Origin: Wolfiporia cocos
Lineage: Eukaryota > Basidiomycota > Agaricomycetes > Polyporales > Phaeolaceae
Direction: 5' to 3'
DNA: 40,809 nt
Assembly (NCBI GenBank): GCA_029448655.1
Contig: JACCLO010000075.1
Span: 1-40,809, forward strand
Shown: in pieces, positions 8,379 through 17,300 of the stretch
How the letters are laid out: the number at the start of each line of letters is the position of its first letter
Position numbering within the stretch: position 1 is the stretch's first letter
Translations under genes and position numbers: made by a program
The notes under the pieces: model-generated
Databases searched by the model: none
Told to the model about the DNA's origin: nothing
What the model saw: the letters and a program-made list of their open reading frames with translations, nothing else

Positions 8379-9317
8379 TCAGATGTAGCCTTTTCGCTTT
8401 TCTTCAGCGATCCAGTCACGGAGGGAATTTTCTTCCTTTGGCAAGAGGGAATATGGTTTGGCCAGTGTTGGCAATGGAGTGCCTTCGATTAAATTGATGG
8501 CATGATCATATGGCTTACGTGTTGGCATCCTTTCGGATGCTTTTTGCGAAAATACCATTGGGCCGAATTCCCAATATTCCTTAGGCACAAGCTGCTTCCA
8601 TTTTTCGGTTGCAGCTTCTGGTCTGTTCTGGTGGATTTCTCCTACCATTCCCATGAGGAGTCCCAATTCCTCATTGGACAGGGTACCGATCCACTTGATA
8701 AATGGATCATCAGGGTTTCCATCTCCAATCGTGTCTAGCGCAGAATCCCAAATGTTGCTGATGTTATTATTGTCCTCTTCGTCATCGGGTGCAACTTCTT
8801 CCGAATCAGGGGACGATTCTGAGGCTTCTGGGCATGCAGACCCACATCGATATACCAGACTGCCAGAGTTCCAGTCCATAGTGGGGTTATGTTTAATTAA
8901 CCAGTCATATCCTAGGATAAGGTCGTGGTTGTGGATTTTCATGATGGTAAGGAATACCTTTTCCTTGTGCTCGCCATGTTGCATGAATCCTTTAACTGAC
9001 TTATTGATGAGACCATTTTTGTTGTATGATCCATCTGCATTATGAATCCAAAAAGGGTCTTTCTTATCGTGGGTGACTAGACGATGTTTGTCAACAAAGT
9101 CTGAGTTGATGACTGATAACGTTGCTCCACTATCGATTAAAGCCAAGCCTTGCACTTTCTGACCATAGACCCACAAGTCAACCCAGATCTGGAAAGATCG
9201 GGACTTATCACATGCATGATTCTTGTAATAGTGATATAAATTTTCACAATTTTTTACAAGCAGGTCAGCAGTACAGGCAACTATACTAGTACACAGCACA
9301 CATAGGCAAGGATTCAC
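8379..9317 (-). pseudogene. Ty3/gypsy protease and start of reverse transcriptase
   Basis: The frame of 312 residues contains an aspartic protease core (ALIDSGATLSVI, about residue 80) and the usual DLILGYDWLIKHNPTMDW block. An acidic linker follows, then the RT amino-terminal part (PYDHAINLIEGTPLP, YSLLPKEE). It ends in TGA five codons before the conserved SPMASP. The stop lies in frame and is probably a point mutation. No dUTPase domain is present, unlike the other gypsy element in the window. Confidence 0.85.
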
Positions 9318-9705
9318 ATGTGCTGAAGGCGAAAATTCGACTCGCTAGCTGGATGGTCAGGAGTTTTCTGGGCAACTGAATGCCATGGGATAATGGTAGT
9401 GCCCCAATTCGGTGGCTGACCAATTGGGGCTGTTGATGGAGCCGGTGTACTGGCCAGTGGTTCCTCTACCTCCGTGATGCGCACGGATGAATGGGCGGTG
9501 GAGTTGCCCATGGAGTTGTCACTGTCATCTGGGATCCACATCTCTGTTGTGGTGACCTGGACCATGTGACCTTTGCCATGAGGTGTGGGGGGGTTGCCGC
9601 TAGTAGATTTCTGAGCCCCCTTATTGTCCACCTTGGATGCTGGCACCCTCCAATTGCATCACCCCTCCATGTTTGTGCAGTCCTTCCGGCCGCAGCTCTT
9701 GCATG
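9318..9705 (-). pseudogene. Gag carboxy-terminal remnant of the minus-strand gypsy element
   Basis: Upstream of the protease frame, a Pro/Ser/Thr-rich stretch (9314-9646) is open on the minus strand. Just before it, one frame reads CKSCGRKDC, a Cys-rich piece that could be a damaged zinc knuckle, followed by a stop. The rest of gag is missing: the TRIM begins at 9706 and an LTR fragment lies beyond it. The assignment rests mainly on position. Confidence 0.4.
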
Positions 9706-9959
9706 TGTCACAGATAATGCGAAAGCATAATATCATAGACGTTACGGAGCAATAACTAGGGTACATTACCCGTACGTGGCGCCGGCATACATGGCCTACA
9801 CCATAGAGTGTCTAATAGGCGCCGAGCGTGGGAATATGAACTGCAGATATAGCTGGACCCTCGATAGCAGCATGAGCTGTTATCGTAGCCCTTTTGGGGG
9901 AGTGGCTATTATGCCACTCATAAGCACGTTGCATTGGGTCCGCAGCGCGTCTTGTGATA
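9706..9959 (+). repeat. TRIM 5' LTR
   Basis: The LTR is itself full of hairpins: ATGC/GCAT with a GAAA loop near the 5' end, GGGTA/TACCC, a 24-nt hairpin built on CGATA/TATCG and CAGC/GCTG, and GAGTGGC/GCCACTC with loop TATTAT at 9900-9919. Confidence 0.85.
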
Positions 9960-9982
9960 TAATAACAGCTCACCCGGTCGCC

Positions 9983-9992
9983 GGTTCGAACC
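9983..9992 (+). promoter_or_regulatory. tRNA-like B box in the TRIM interior
   Basis: GGTTCGAACC matches the RNA polymerase III B-box pattern (GWTCRANNC). The surrounding bases have the spacing of a tRNA 3' half: a 5-nt T-stem, a 7-nt loop TTCGAAC, 5 nt that pair in four of five positions, then 7 nt TGGTGGC and an A. No good A box or 5' acceptor partner was found, so this is tRNA-like rather than a tRNA gene. Confidence 0.4.
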
Positions 9993-10359
9993 TGGGTGGT
10001 GGCAAATATTTCCACTGCCTGGGGCGCTTCCGAACCACTGGCGGCTGAGGGAAAAGTACCCACCACGTGACCCCCTGTATCATGGGGCCCCTCTATAACC
10101 GTAAGGTATCAGGGGATAAGATTGGTCAAAGCTTGCGTGGTAAAAACTACTATTAAATAGCCTTAACCCGCACCCAAAATCCAGGGTGTAAGTCGGGCCT
10201 TCAAGAGGTTGGCACACACGTCATAAGCCAAATGGTATAAGGGATTGGGGGTACCCTTCACCAGGCACAATGACAAAGCATAGTAGAAGTGATACTTAGT
10301 ACCGGGGGCGGCTTGATGCAGCCTAAGTTATCTCCTTAACCAGAGACGGTTAATCCTTG

Positions 10360-10371
10360 AAGTGGGGGTAA
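10360..10371 (+). promoter_or_regulatory. TRIM polypurine tract
   Basis: The tract AAGTGGGGGTAA ends at the first base before the 3' LTR. It shares GGGGGTAA with the larger non-autonomous element. Confidence 0.7.
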
Positions 10372-10625
10372 TGTCACAGATAATGCGAAAGCATAATATC
10401 ATAGACGTTACGGAGCAATAACTAGGGTACATTACCCGTACGTGGCGCCGGCATACATGGCCTACACCATAGAGTGTCTAATAGGCGCCGAGCGTGGGAA
10501 TATGAACTGCAGATATAGCTGGACCCTCGATAGCAGCATGAGCTGTTATCGTAGCCCTTTTGGGGGAGTGGCTATTATGCCACTCATAAGCACGTTGCAT
10601 TGGGTCCGCAGCGCGTCTTGTGATA
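10372..10625 (+). repeat. TRIM 3' LTR
   Basis: This is a direct repeat of 9706-9959. The two copies match throughout the stretches I compared. Confidence 0.85.
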
Positions 10626-11003
10626 AGTTATCCGTGTCATACTCGACCACTGAGACTTATGACATGCATGGTGACCTGCATCTTATAGGCAGGACATAGC
10701 CTGCTCCTCCTCATCAGGAGTATAGGGTTATATTAGGGGGGTATTCCCCATTGCATGATACACACGGTATTCCATGTCATCCCTAGTGACATAGCCTGGT
10801 ATTGGGATATTACTAAGGGGTGTGACTTCGGAGAACTAGTCCGCTGAGTAACTAGTTTGGACATGCATGTTATGTATGTGTTGTTTGTGTACATGGACGT
10901 GTCTATGGGCGGTTACAAGTGTAAGTGTAAATAAGCTCGTAGAAATGCCAGAAAAATAGGTAAAAATATAGAAAAATTCGTAGAATGTCCCAGATCTGTG
11001 ACA
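10626..11003 (-). mobile_element. LTR fragment, minus strand, possible 5' LTR of the old gypsy element
   Basis: On the minus strand it begins TGTCACAGATCTGGGACAT at 11003 and resembles the solo LTR at 27350-28048 over its first half (shared ATTTTTACCTATTT, ACTCAGCGGACTA and the block around GGCTATGTCA). It stops abruptly at the TRIM, so the 3' half is missing. Its position upstream of the minus-strand gag and pol remnants fits a 5' LTR of that element, but this cannot be proved. Confidence 0.6.
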
Positions 11004-11247
11004 TAGATCAGGAATTTGATAAACCTTATGTTTAGATATTGCCTTGTGGTAGCTTTGTTTTGTTGGGAGTATTAGAACAGTTTCTTGGGCTTCTGAGATG
11101 TTGTGATATGACACGGTAACCACCATGCTACCTGCCTAAGCGGGGGAACCCCTATATATCCTATATATCCGCCCTACAGGGCCCCCATCCTCGTAAGGGG
11201 AGAACAGGAGGCTGCATCTATTGAGATGCCTCACCGAATGCCTGAGG
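11004..11247. other. No gene seen
   Basis: No credible coding frame is present. There is a purine tract (AAGCGGGGGAA near 11138) followed by repeated CCTATATATC, which may be the edge of another old LTR element. Confidence 0.4.
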
Positions 11248-11727
11248 TCACAACCCATGAGTGTACCACAATGCCCCCAGACTAGCGAGCAGAGAGTGAA
11301 GCAAGAATAATATTGAAAGAGGCCCCCACCCTCAAGGAGAGAGCAGCGGGCTTGTTGCTAATGCAGTTCGCTGTTACACTCAAGCCAGGCAGCAGAGGGT
11401 TTTGAGAGGTTGCCAGGGGACACACCCCCTAGGCTGAGATACTAAGTCTGAGGAGTACCTCAGACGTCACCAAGTATATATACATGCAGCAACTCCCTAA
11501 CTACCTAACTGCCTTGCCCTAAAGGTGTGGTCTGTGTGCAGTCAAGTCATGTGCTACAATACAAGGTGACGTTGTTACCTAGTGATGACGAAAGACCGTG
11601 ATGTAGCTAGATAAGATAAAGCATTTATCTACCTATGCACGTGCTGTCCTACGAGCGGCTAAAAACCAGCATTTTGGCATAAAAACATGGAAAAATGGGG
11701 AAAATGACGCCACAATTTCTTGTGACA
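11248..11727 (-). mobile_element. Possible degenerate LTR, minus strand
   Basis: Read on the minus strand, it starts TGTCACAAG at 11727, has T-rich stretches like the other LTRs, a TATATATA run near 11475-11485, a hairpin GTCTGAG/CTCAGAC just downstream, and an end near GGTTGTGA. No target duplication was found, and the right-hand boundary is a guess made by analogy. Confidence 0.3.
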
Positions 11728-11985
11728 CATTAATGTGGGGTGGTTATAGGATTTGGGTAGAACTGGTTTGTCTTTGGATTGAACTGTATGAGGTGTGAAC
11801 TGATTTGAAGTGATTACAACTGGTTCTAATTCCTGACAGAGATGACTTACCAGTGCTGGAGCAGTGCTGGAGGTACTTGCCAATCAAGGAAGGATCTGAT
11901 CTCTGTAGATAAGTGCTGATAATATCAACAGCAGAGTAGCATTCAATCGCCACTCTGAAGGTATCTTATCAATGTCAGTCAAACT
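11728..11985. other. No gene seen; host sequence of the first hAT MITE
   Basis: Short minus-strand open frames here have no recognisable motif. The 8-bp target copy GTCAAACT of the MITE ends at 11985. Confidence 0.4.
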
Positions 11986-12611
11986 AGGTGATGTGCCAGG
12001 CCTGGCTTGAGGCCAGAGCCAAGCTGGGCCAAGCCCTACTTGGGCTGGGGTGAGCTAGGCTTTACAACATGGCTTGAGATGGCCCAGGGCCCAGCTTGTA
12101 TCTCAGGCTGAGCCAGGCTGAGCTGTTGAGCCCCAGCCTGGTGACCTTAATGGCTACAATGTCTGGCAACTACAATATAAGATTGTACAGGATAGTAGTA
12201 TGCTTAACTAAACTATAGTATTATATGCTGTTCATTTCAGACTACATAAAAAGCCAATAAGTCATGTCCTTAATGTTGAAGCCTGCCACTCACCATTGGG
12301 CACCTATACAATACCCCATATGGCAGGTGCACTACTGAATGCCATGCTGGTGGAAGGTTATTTTGACACTTAATACCACTATAATTTGTAGGCCTCAATG
12401 TTCCTTTTCATCAAGGAACAATTGAAAATGGTGTATTTCAAACTTTCAAGGCTATAGTGATGACTATCCTAGCAGTGGTAGGCCCCAGCTTGGCCCTGGC
12501 CCAGGCTGGGCCAAGCTGTGAGCTGTCAGTGAGGGCCCGGCCTGAGGTTTTGAAAAGCGGTGGGCCATCAAAGCCAGGGCTTTTGGGCTGGGCTGGGCCT
12601 GCACATCACTA
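11986..12611 (+). mobile_element. hAT-type MITE, copy 1
   Basis: The 626-bp element has inverted termini of the form TAGTGATGTGCCAGGCC (left end AGGTGATGTGCCAGGCC, right end GGCCTGCACATCACTA) and an 8-bp target duplication GTCAAACT/GTCAAATT with one mismatch. The 8-bp duplication and the terminal sequence fit the hAT superfamily. It encodes no transposase and its ends are rich in GGCC and AGGCCTGG repeats. Copy 2 lies at 14751-16499. Confidence 0.8.
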
Positions 12612-12619
12612 GTCAAATT

Positions 12620-14031
12620 CAATGTGTGACTGGGAAACTAATCATCAGACTGGTATAGAATTGTTGTTTGGTAGTCAGGCTGGCATATGAATTGCAAAGT
12701 GCTGTTGCAGCTTACCTATGTGGATATACTATAGCCTGTGGCATATGCCACACAATGTGGTGCACACCTAGAGGCCTCAGAACCATCATGTAGAATCACA
12801 ATGTACAAAATAAGTGGTATACATGATGTTGAGAATGCTCAAACTACAAAAATCTGAGCACATCTGAGAAGCTGTGTATATTGCTCAAAGTGGTGCAAAG
12901 CCATTCTTGCTGAGCAGGTCATCCAGATTGTCAACTCTGTCCTCATCCAGACCCAAATCCCCATCCTTGTCTTTATAATTTTCTGCCCTGTTTCCCTCTT
13001 CATCTTCACACTGCTCGTCCACTTCATCCTCAGCAACTTGATACCTATAGTCCAGCTCCTCCTCAATAAGCTTCATATCTGAAGGGATGGCGCTCCTGGA
13101 CCATGCACGGGATGCCATGCACGGCCAGGAACAGGTGTCCCCAAGGGACCAGACGGCCCGCACGGCCGGTGCCCTGCCTCGATTGTCTTTGGCCGTTCCA
13201 GCTCGCGCGTGGCTGCGGCTGCAATATAAATGTGCCATAGACTTTAGACACATGTAAGAATACCAGGGCACGATCAAACACACACCAAAACGACACAGAA
13301 CACACCACAGAAAGCCAGCTGGTAGGCAGAATGCCCATCTGAGGTAGTTCAGCCACAGCTTGACCGATCATGATCGGCCTCGATCATACTCGTACAGTGA
13401 ACCTTCGCTGGCTCATGCACAATCTGAAATGTCGCAAAAGCCCTGCGGGCACTATCTGGCTGCTCATCCAGTCAAAACAGGTGCCATCTGACGCTTCCCT
13501 AGGCTCTCTAGCCTAGCCAGGTCTGGCCCAACCCCAACTGCCTTCCTATAGCTTTTTCCATGTCTTTTCTCTCCAACCTCGGTGCACCACCCTAGATCTA
13601 CAGGTGATCGGTCTCATAAAATAATTTGCTTGTGTTTCAGGACAGTCTTCACCATCTCAGGGTTCGTCTCTGGATTGTCTAGCTTGTAGGGTGCACACTC
13701 GAAATTTTAGGACACTTAAAATGTTGTAGAAAATTTCGTGGCTCTCCATGTATTTAGGCGATGTGTAGATACGAGCAAATCATCGAATTCCACCCAGACG
13801 AAGTCAGACGAAGGGCTGCGCTCGAGGCGTACGCTTAGGACTTAGGAAATCGGTCACAAACATTTTCGAGTCAATGTCTATTATTTCCACTTTATTCGAC
13901 GCACCGCCGCAGTTCTAAATCGCTACAGGCTACGTTCAACCGGTAAAACTACTCGACATCAACCCCTCGAACACCTCGCCTATCTCGGCACATCCAGACC
14001 TGCCCGGAGAACCCGAGAGAAAATATTTTTC
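12620..14031. other. Poorly coding region with one acidic minus-strand frame
   Basis: A minus-strand frame at 12885-13283 ends in a strongly acidic stretch (DEVDEQCEDEEGN, then DKDGDLGLDEDRVDNLDDLL), which could be the tail of a decayed gene. Its first half falls in a GC-rich island (about 13065-13210) and looks random. A palindrome CGATCATGATCG lies near 13365. I see no gene from 13381 to 14031. Confidence 0.25.
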
Positions 14032-14396
14032 TGACAACAGCGGTATGTGCAGTCTTGCACCACAGACTAGCGAGTATAGAATAGTAGTGTTGCCAAGACG
14101 CAGGCGGGCGCACACGCAGAGGTAGTGAGGATTGACCTGGTTGCCAAGAATAGTAGAACTGAGGTTGTAAGACCTCAGCTCGCGCTATATGTACATACAG
14201 GGGGACACACTGTGTCTACCCTAAAGAGGTGGCCTGTGCACTACCTAAGGTGAGTCACATGGGTGGCACTACTGTAAGTATGGGCGCATGACTGTTAAGG
14301 TATCAGGGAATTCTAGCTAAACCTTATCAAACCTAAGACAAACAATAACAAGTCATGTGATATCTATAAGAGCCTTACCCGAGGCAGTCTGTGACA
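14032..14396 (-). mobile_element. Possible degenerate LTR, minus strand
   Basis: On the minus strand it runs from TGTCACAGACTGCC (14396) to CCGCTGTTGTCA (14032). It contains a hairpin CTGAGGT/ACCTCAG and, near its end, GTGCA/TGCAC in the place where the other LTRs have their terminal hairpins. It shares CAGACTAGCGAG with the 11248-11727 region. No target duplication was found. Confidence 0.3.
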
Positions 14397-14499
14397 CTCT
14401 CAACCTCCTCTCTGCTCATGGCACCCAGTATGCTTATGCCCTCCATGACATGGCCAGGGCAGCTTCACTCATATTTATCACTTCAATCATGCCTCTGCT

Positions 14500-14750
14500 G
14501 TCATGTCATGCCGCTTCAATTACATCACTGAACATGTGTTCATATTGAGGTTTTTCTATCAACTCCTCTGCCCCTTGTATTCCAACCAGGTCATCCTGAA
14601 TGGCCAGGACAATTTCTCTTTCATGGTTTTGGAGAGTTTTGTCAAAGGACTAGGGATCCCCAGATTGATCGACAAAGACTTGTATTGGAATCGTATACTC
14701 ACGTTGCCATCAGCAGCTCTTGATTTCTTAACCCTTCATCCCATCCACTT
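14500..14750 (+). pseudogene. Broken reading frame, part 1 (before the hAT MITE)
   Basis: A plus-strand frame with protein-like composition (FNYITEHVFILRFFYQL, then LESFVKGLGIPRLIDKDLY) runs into the MITE at 14751. If the MITE and the gypsy element are taken out with one copy of each duplication, it continues in frame through 16508-16547 into 25003-25266. Just upstream, another frame (about 14357-14480, PEAVCDTLNLLSAHGTQYAY) looks like an earlier part shifted by a frameshift or an intron. I do not recognise the family. Confidence 0.5.
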
Positions 14751-16499
14751 TAGTGATGTGCCAGGCCCAGCTTTGGGCCATGAGCTGGGCCGGGCCAAGC
14801 TGGGCTTTACAGCACGGCTTGAGACTGACACACGCTACTAACTAGCACTCAACCAGGGGAAGGGGGCTCACACAAAGGTGCCTTCCTGATTTGGGACTAC
14901 TAGCCAGAAGAGGCCAAGACAAGTCTGAGGTTTATGCTCGAGACTGTCTGGCTTATATATTACTACTGTTTGTACATGTGGGGGCTCGCGTGACTATGGG
15001 GTCATCTACTTGCTGGTATACAATTGGTCTAAGCTATGGGGCCGGTAATGGCATTGGAGCACTGGTACGTAGCGAGATGTCCATAGCAACGTAGTGTGAT
15101 GGGATTGGATCAGGGGGGTTGCCAATCGATCGGGTTACGATCAGTGGTTCTTGTCGATCGGGTGATACCAGTAATGGCGGTGGTGATCAGTGCTTCGATC
15201 GGGTGTAATGATCGGTGGTTTTCGTCGATCAGGGTATAACGACCAGTGCTCCTCATAGGTCATGTGCTGCCATCCCAGGCAGGGGGTGCACCATTCCAAT
15301 GGCGTGGTTTGACAAGATGTGGTCTGAAGGTGCTTTTGGTGGCCTAGGTTCCCGAGGTTACGGTACTGAGGGTCGATCGTTCACGGCCCGGGTTCCCAGA
15401 GGTTGCGGTACTGAAGGGAAGGCGTAGGGCGTAGACTCGTAGACTGTAGGTGCATAGGTCTAGTGCTTGTATGGGATTGCTGCCATCCCACGGGCAGAAG
15501 TCTATACAGGTCGGGGCCTGCCTGTAATGGGGAATGTCTATGCCAGTAATGGCGAGTGTCTGTGGTGTAAGAGATGTGAGACATTGGGCGTAGTGTTTAG
15601 GTCACGTGCATAATATAGGTCATTCCTCTAGTTAGTGTGTAGTGTATGTGCGATGGCTGGTAACCTGGATTGTCTTGGGGTTACTGCTGTGCTAGCCACG
15701 CTGGTGGTTCCTAGAGGTGGCCCATGACTAGGTTGTATGGACTAGGCAGTATTGTACTGACTGCCGGGGACTGGGACTGGTGTAAGGTTCGGACTGCTGG
15801 TGGTCTGCTAGTGCCCGTAGTGACTTGTGTATCGGAGGGCTTCTACTAGCATTGCCGTACGTATCCAGCTGGGCTTGGATGGAGTGCTTTAGCGTGCAAG
15901 AGGCGTGAGTGGGGTGTCAACCTAGGATGTTCTACTAGGCTTGGAAATTGGCTTGTGACAGAGACGGCCCAGGGCCCGGCCTGAGATACAGGCCAGGCCA
16001 GGCCAAGCTGTTGAGCCCTGGCCTAGGGATCTTAATGGCTACAATATCTGGCAGGCACAATATAAGCCCATACAGGCCAGTTATATGCTCAACTCAATCA
16101 TTGTGCACCTATCTTGTTTATTTAAAACTACAGAAAAGTCAAGTCCTCAACGTTGAAGCCTGCCACTCACTTTTGGGCGCCTATATGATCCCCCATATGG
16201 CAGGCACGCTACTGAATGCTGCGCTAGTGAATGATTATTTCATGCTTAATCCTACTATAGATCGGAGGATTAAAGGTTCTATTTCATCTGGGAAAGGTTT
16301 GGCAAAGGTGAATCTCAAGCTCTGAAGCTAAAGTGACGATTATCTTAGCAGTGGTAGGCCGCGGCCAAGCTGGGACCTAGGCCGGGCCAAGCCGTGAGCT
16401 GTCAATGAGGGCCTGGCCTGAGGTTTTGAAAAGCCATGGGCCATCCAAGCCGGGCCGAAGCCGGGGCTTTTGAGCTGGGCTGGGCCTGGCACATCACTA
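14751..16499 (+). mobile_element. hAT-type MITE, copy 2, split by a solo LTR
   Basis: The element starts TAGTGATGTGCCAGGCCC and ends GGGCCTGGCACATCACTA, with a perfect 8-bp duplication ATCCACTT at 14743-14750 and 16500-16507. After removal of the nested LTR (14826-15960) it is about 609 bp and aligns with copy 1, including the central block around TTGAAGCCTGCCACTCAC. No transposase is encoded. Confidence 0.88.
14826..15960 (-). mobile_element. Solo LTR inside the hAT MITE
   Basis: This 1,135-bp LTR reads TGTCACAAGCC ... GTGTGTCA on the minus strand and is flanked by the target duplication GAGAC (14821-14825 and 15961-15965), exactly where copy 1 of the MITE is continuous. It contains tandem degenerate units built on GATCGGGT and GATCAGTG at 15125-15250, and a duplicated block around GAGGTTACGGTACTGA at 15345-15420. 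Open frames inside it look random. Confidence 0.85.
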
Positions 16500-16507
16500 A
16501 TCCACTT

Positions 16508-16547
16508 CAGTCCGTGGCTATTTTCTCGGGCAACTCAGGTTGGGGAG
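16508..16547 (+). pseudogene. Broken reading frame, bridge between MITE and gypsy element
   Basis: Forty bases remain between the right duplication of the MITE and the gypsy 5' LTR. They translate as SPWLFSRATQVGE in the same frame as parts 1 and 3, and the last five bases are the GGGAG target copy. Confidence 0.5.
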
Positions 16548-17254
16548 TGTTACGGTTATTTTGATTTTTCGAATATCGACAGAACTCACCACCGGGCGAA
16601 TACGATACAGGGACTTGTTGCGCAACCAACCCCCTGGCTACTCGTGACTCTACTGGGCGCATCCCCAGTTGTATTAGCATGTAGGGCGCGTTTCACCTTT
16701 GGCAGATCCAACTCTGCCACCGTTTCACCTTCATCGTTTATTAGCTGATAGATGGTGTTCAACCACCATCATCCCTATCTATCGTTTCGGATACATCACT
16801 ACATACTTATCAAACGTTTGATACTATAGCGTAGATAGTAGCGGTGGCATCTGGGATGGACTTGACCCCTAAAACCCAGCGTAGTATAAAAGCTCATGTA
16901 CTTATTGTCAAGGCTCTTCAGCTCGACCTTGTTGTATAAACAAGAAGTCTTATACTCGTTCTCAAACGTAGGAAACTACGCTCAGTATTTCTCACTCGAG
17001 CAACCGAACGACTAAGTCCTCGAAGTGCACACTGACTTCTCGGACTTAGGCGAGTCTTATATTCTATTCGACTCGCACCTGAACAGATTATATCCTCTAA
17101 CGCGTATTGGATATTATACGATCTCCTAGGAACTTCACCTAGGACTTGAAGGCATCTAACGAGCATTTGCCTTGCATACGGCTATACGCCCACATGCAGA
17201 AGAACGATCTATATTCGCGACTCGAATATACGAACGGGTGTTCGACCCGTAACA
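16548..17254 (+). repeat. Gypsy 5' LTR
   Basis: It starts TGTTACGG and ends CCGTAACA. It differs from the 3' LTR at no fewer than five positions, mostly transitions. Open frames on its minus strand recur in both LTRs and are not genes. Confidence 0.9.
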
Positions 17255-17300
17255 GAAGGTCGAGCTTATCACACCCTCACCTACCACGGTGTAAGGGCAC

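Larger units (their letters stand above)
9706..10625 (+). mobile_element. TRIM: 920-bp miniature LTR retrotransposon
   Basis: Two 254-bp direct repeats (9706-9959 and 10372-10625, offset 666) begin TGTCACAG and end TTGTGATA, and enclose 412 bp without coding capacity. A polypurine tract (10360-10371) precedes the 3' LTR. No matching 5-bp target duplication is present (GCATG on the left, AGTTA on the right), so the flanks have probably been rearranged. The same GTGATA terminus in the solo LTR at 25272-25418, which has a perfect duplication, confirms the boundary. Confidence 0.85.
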
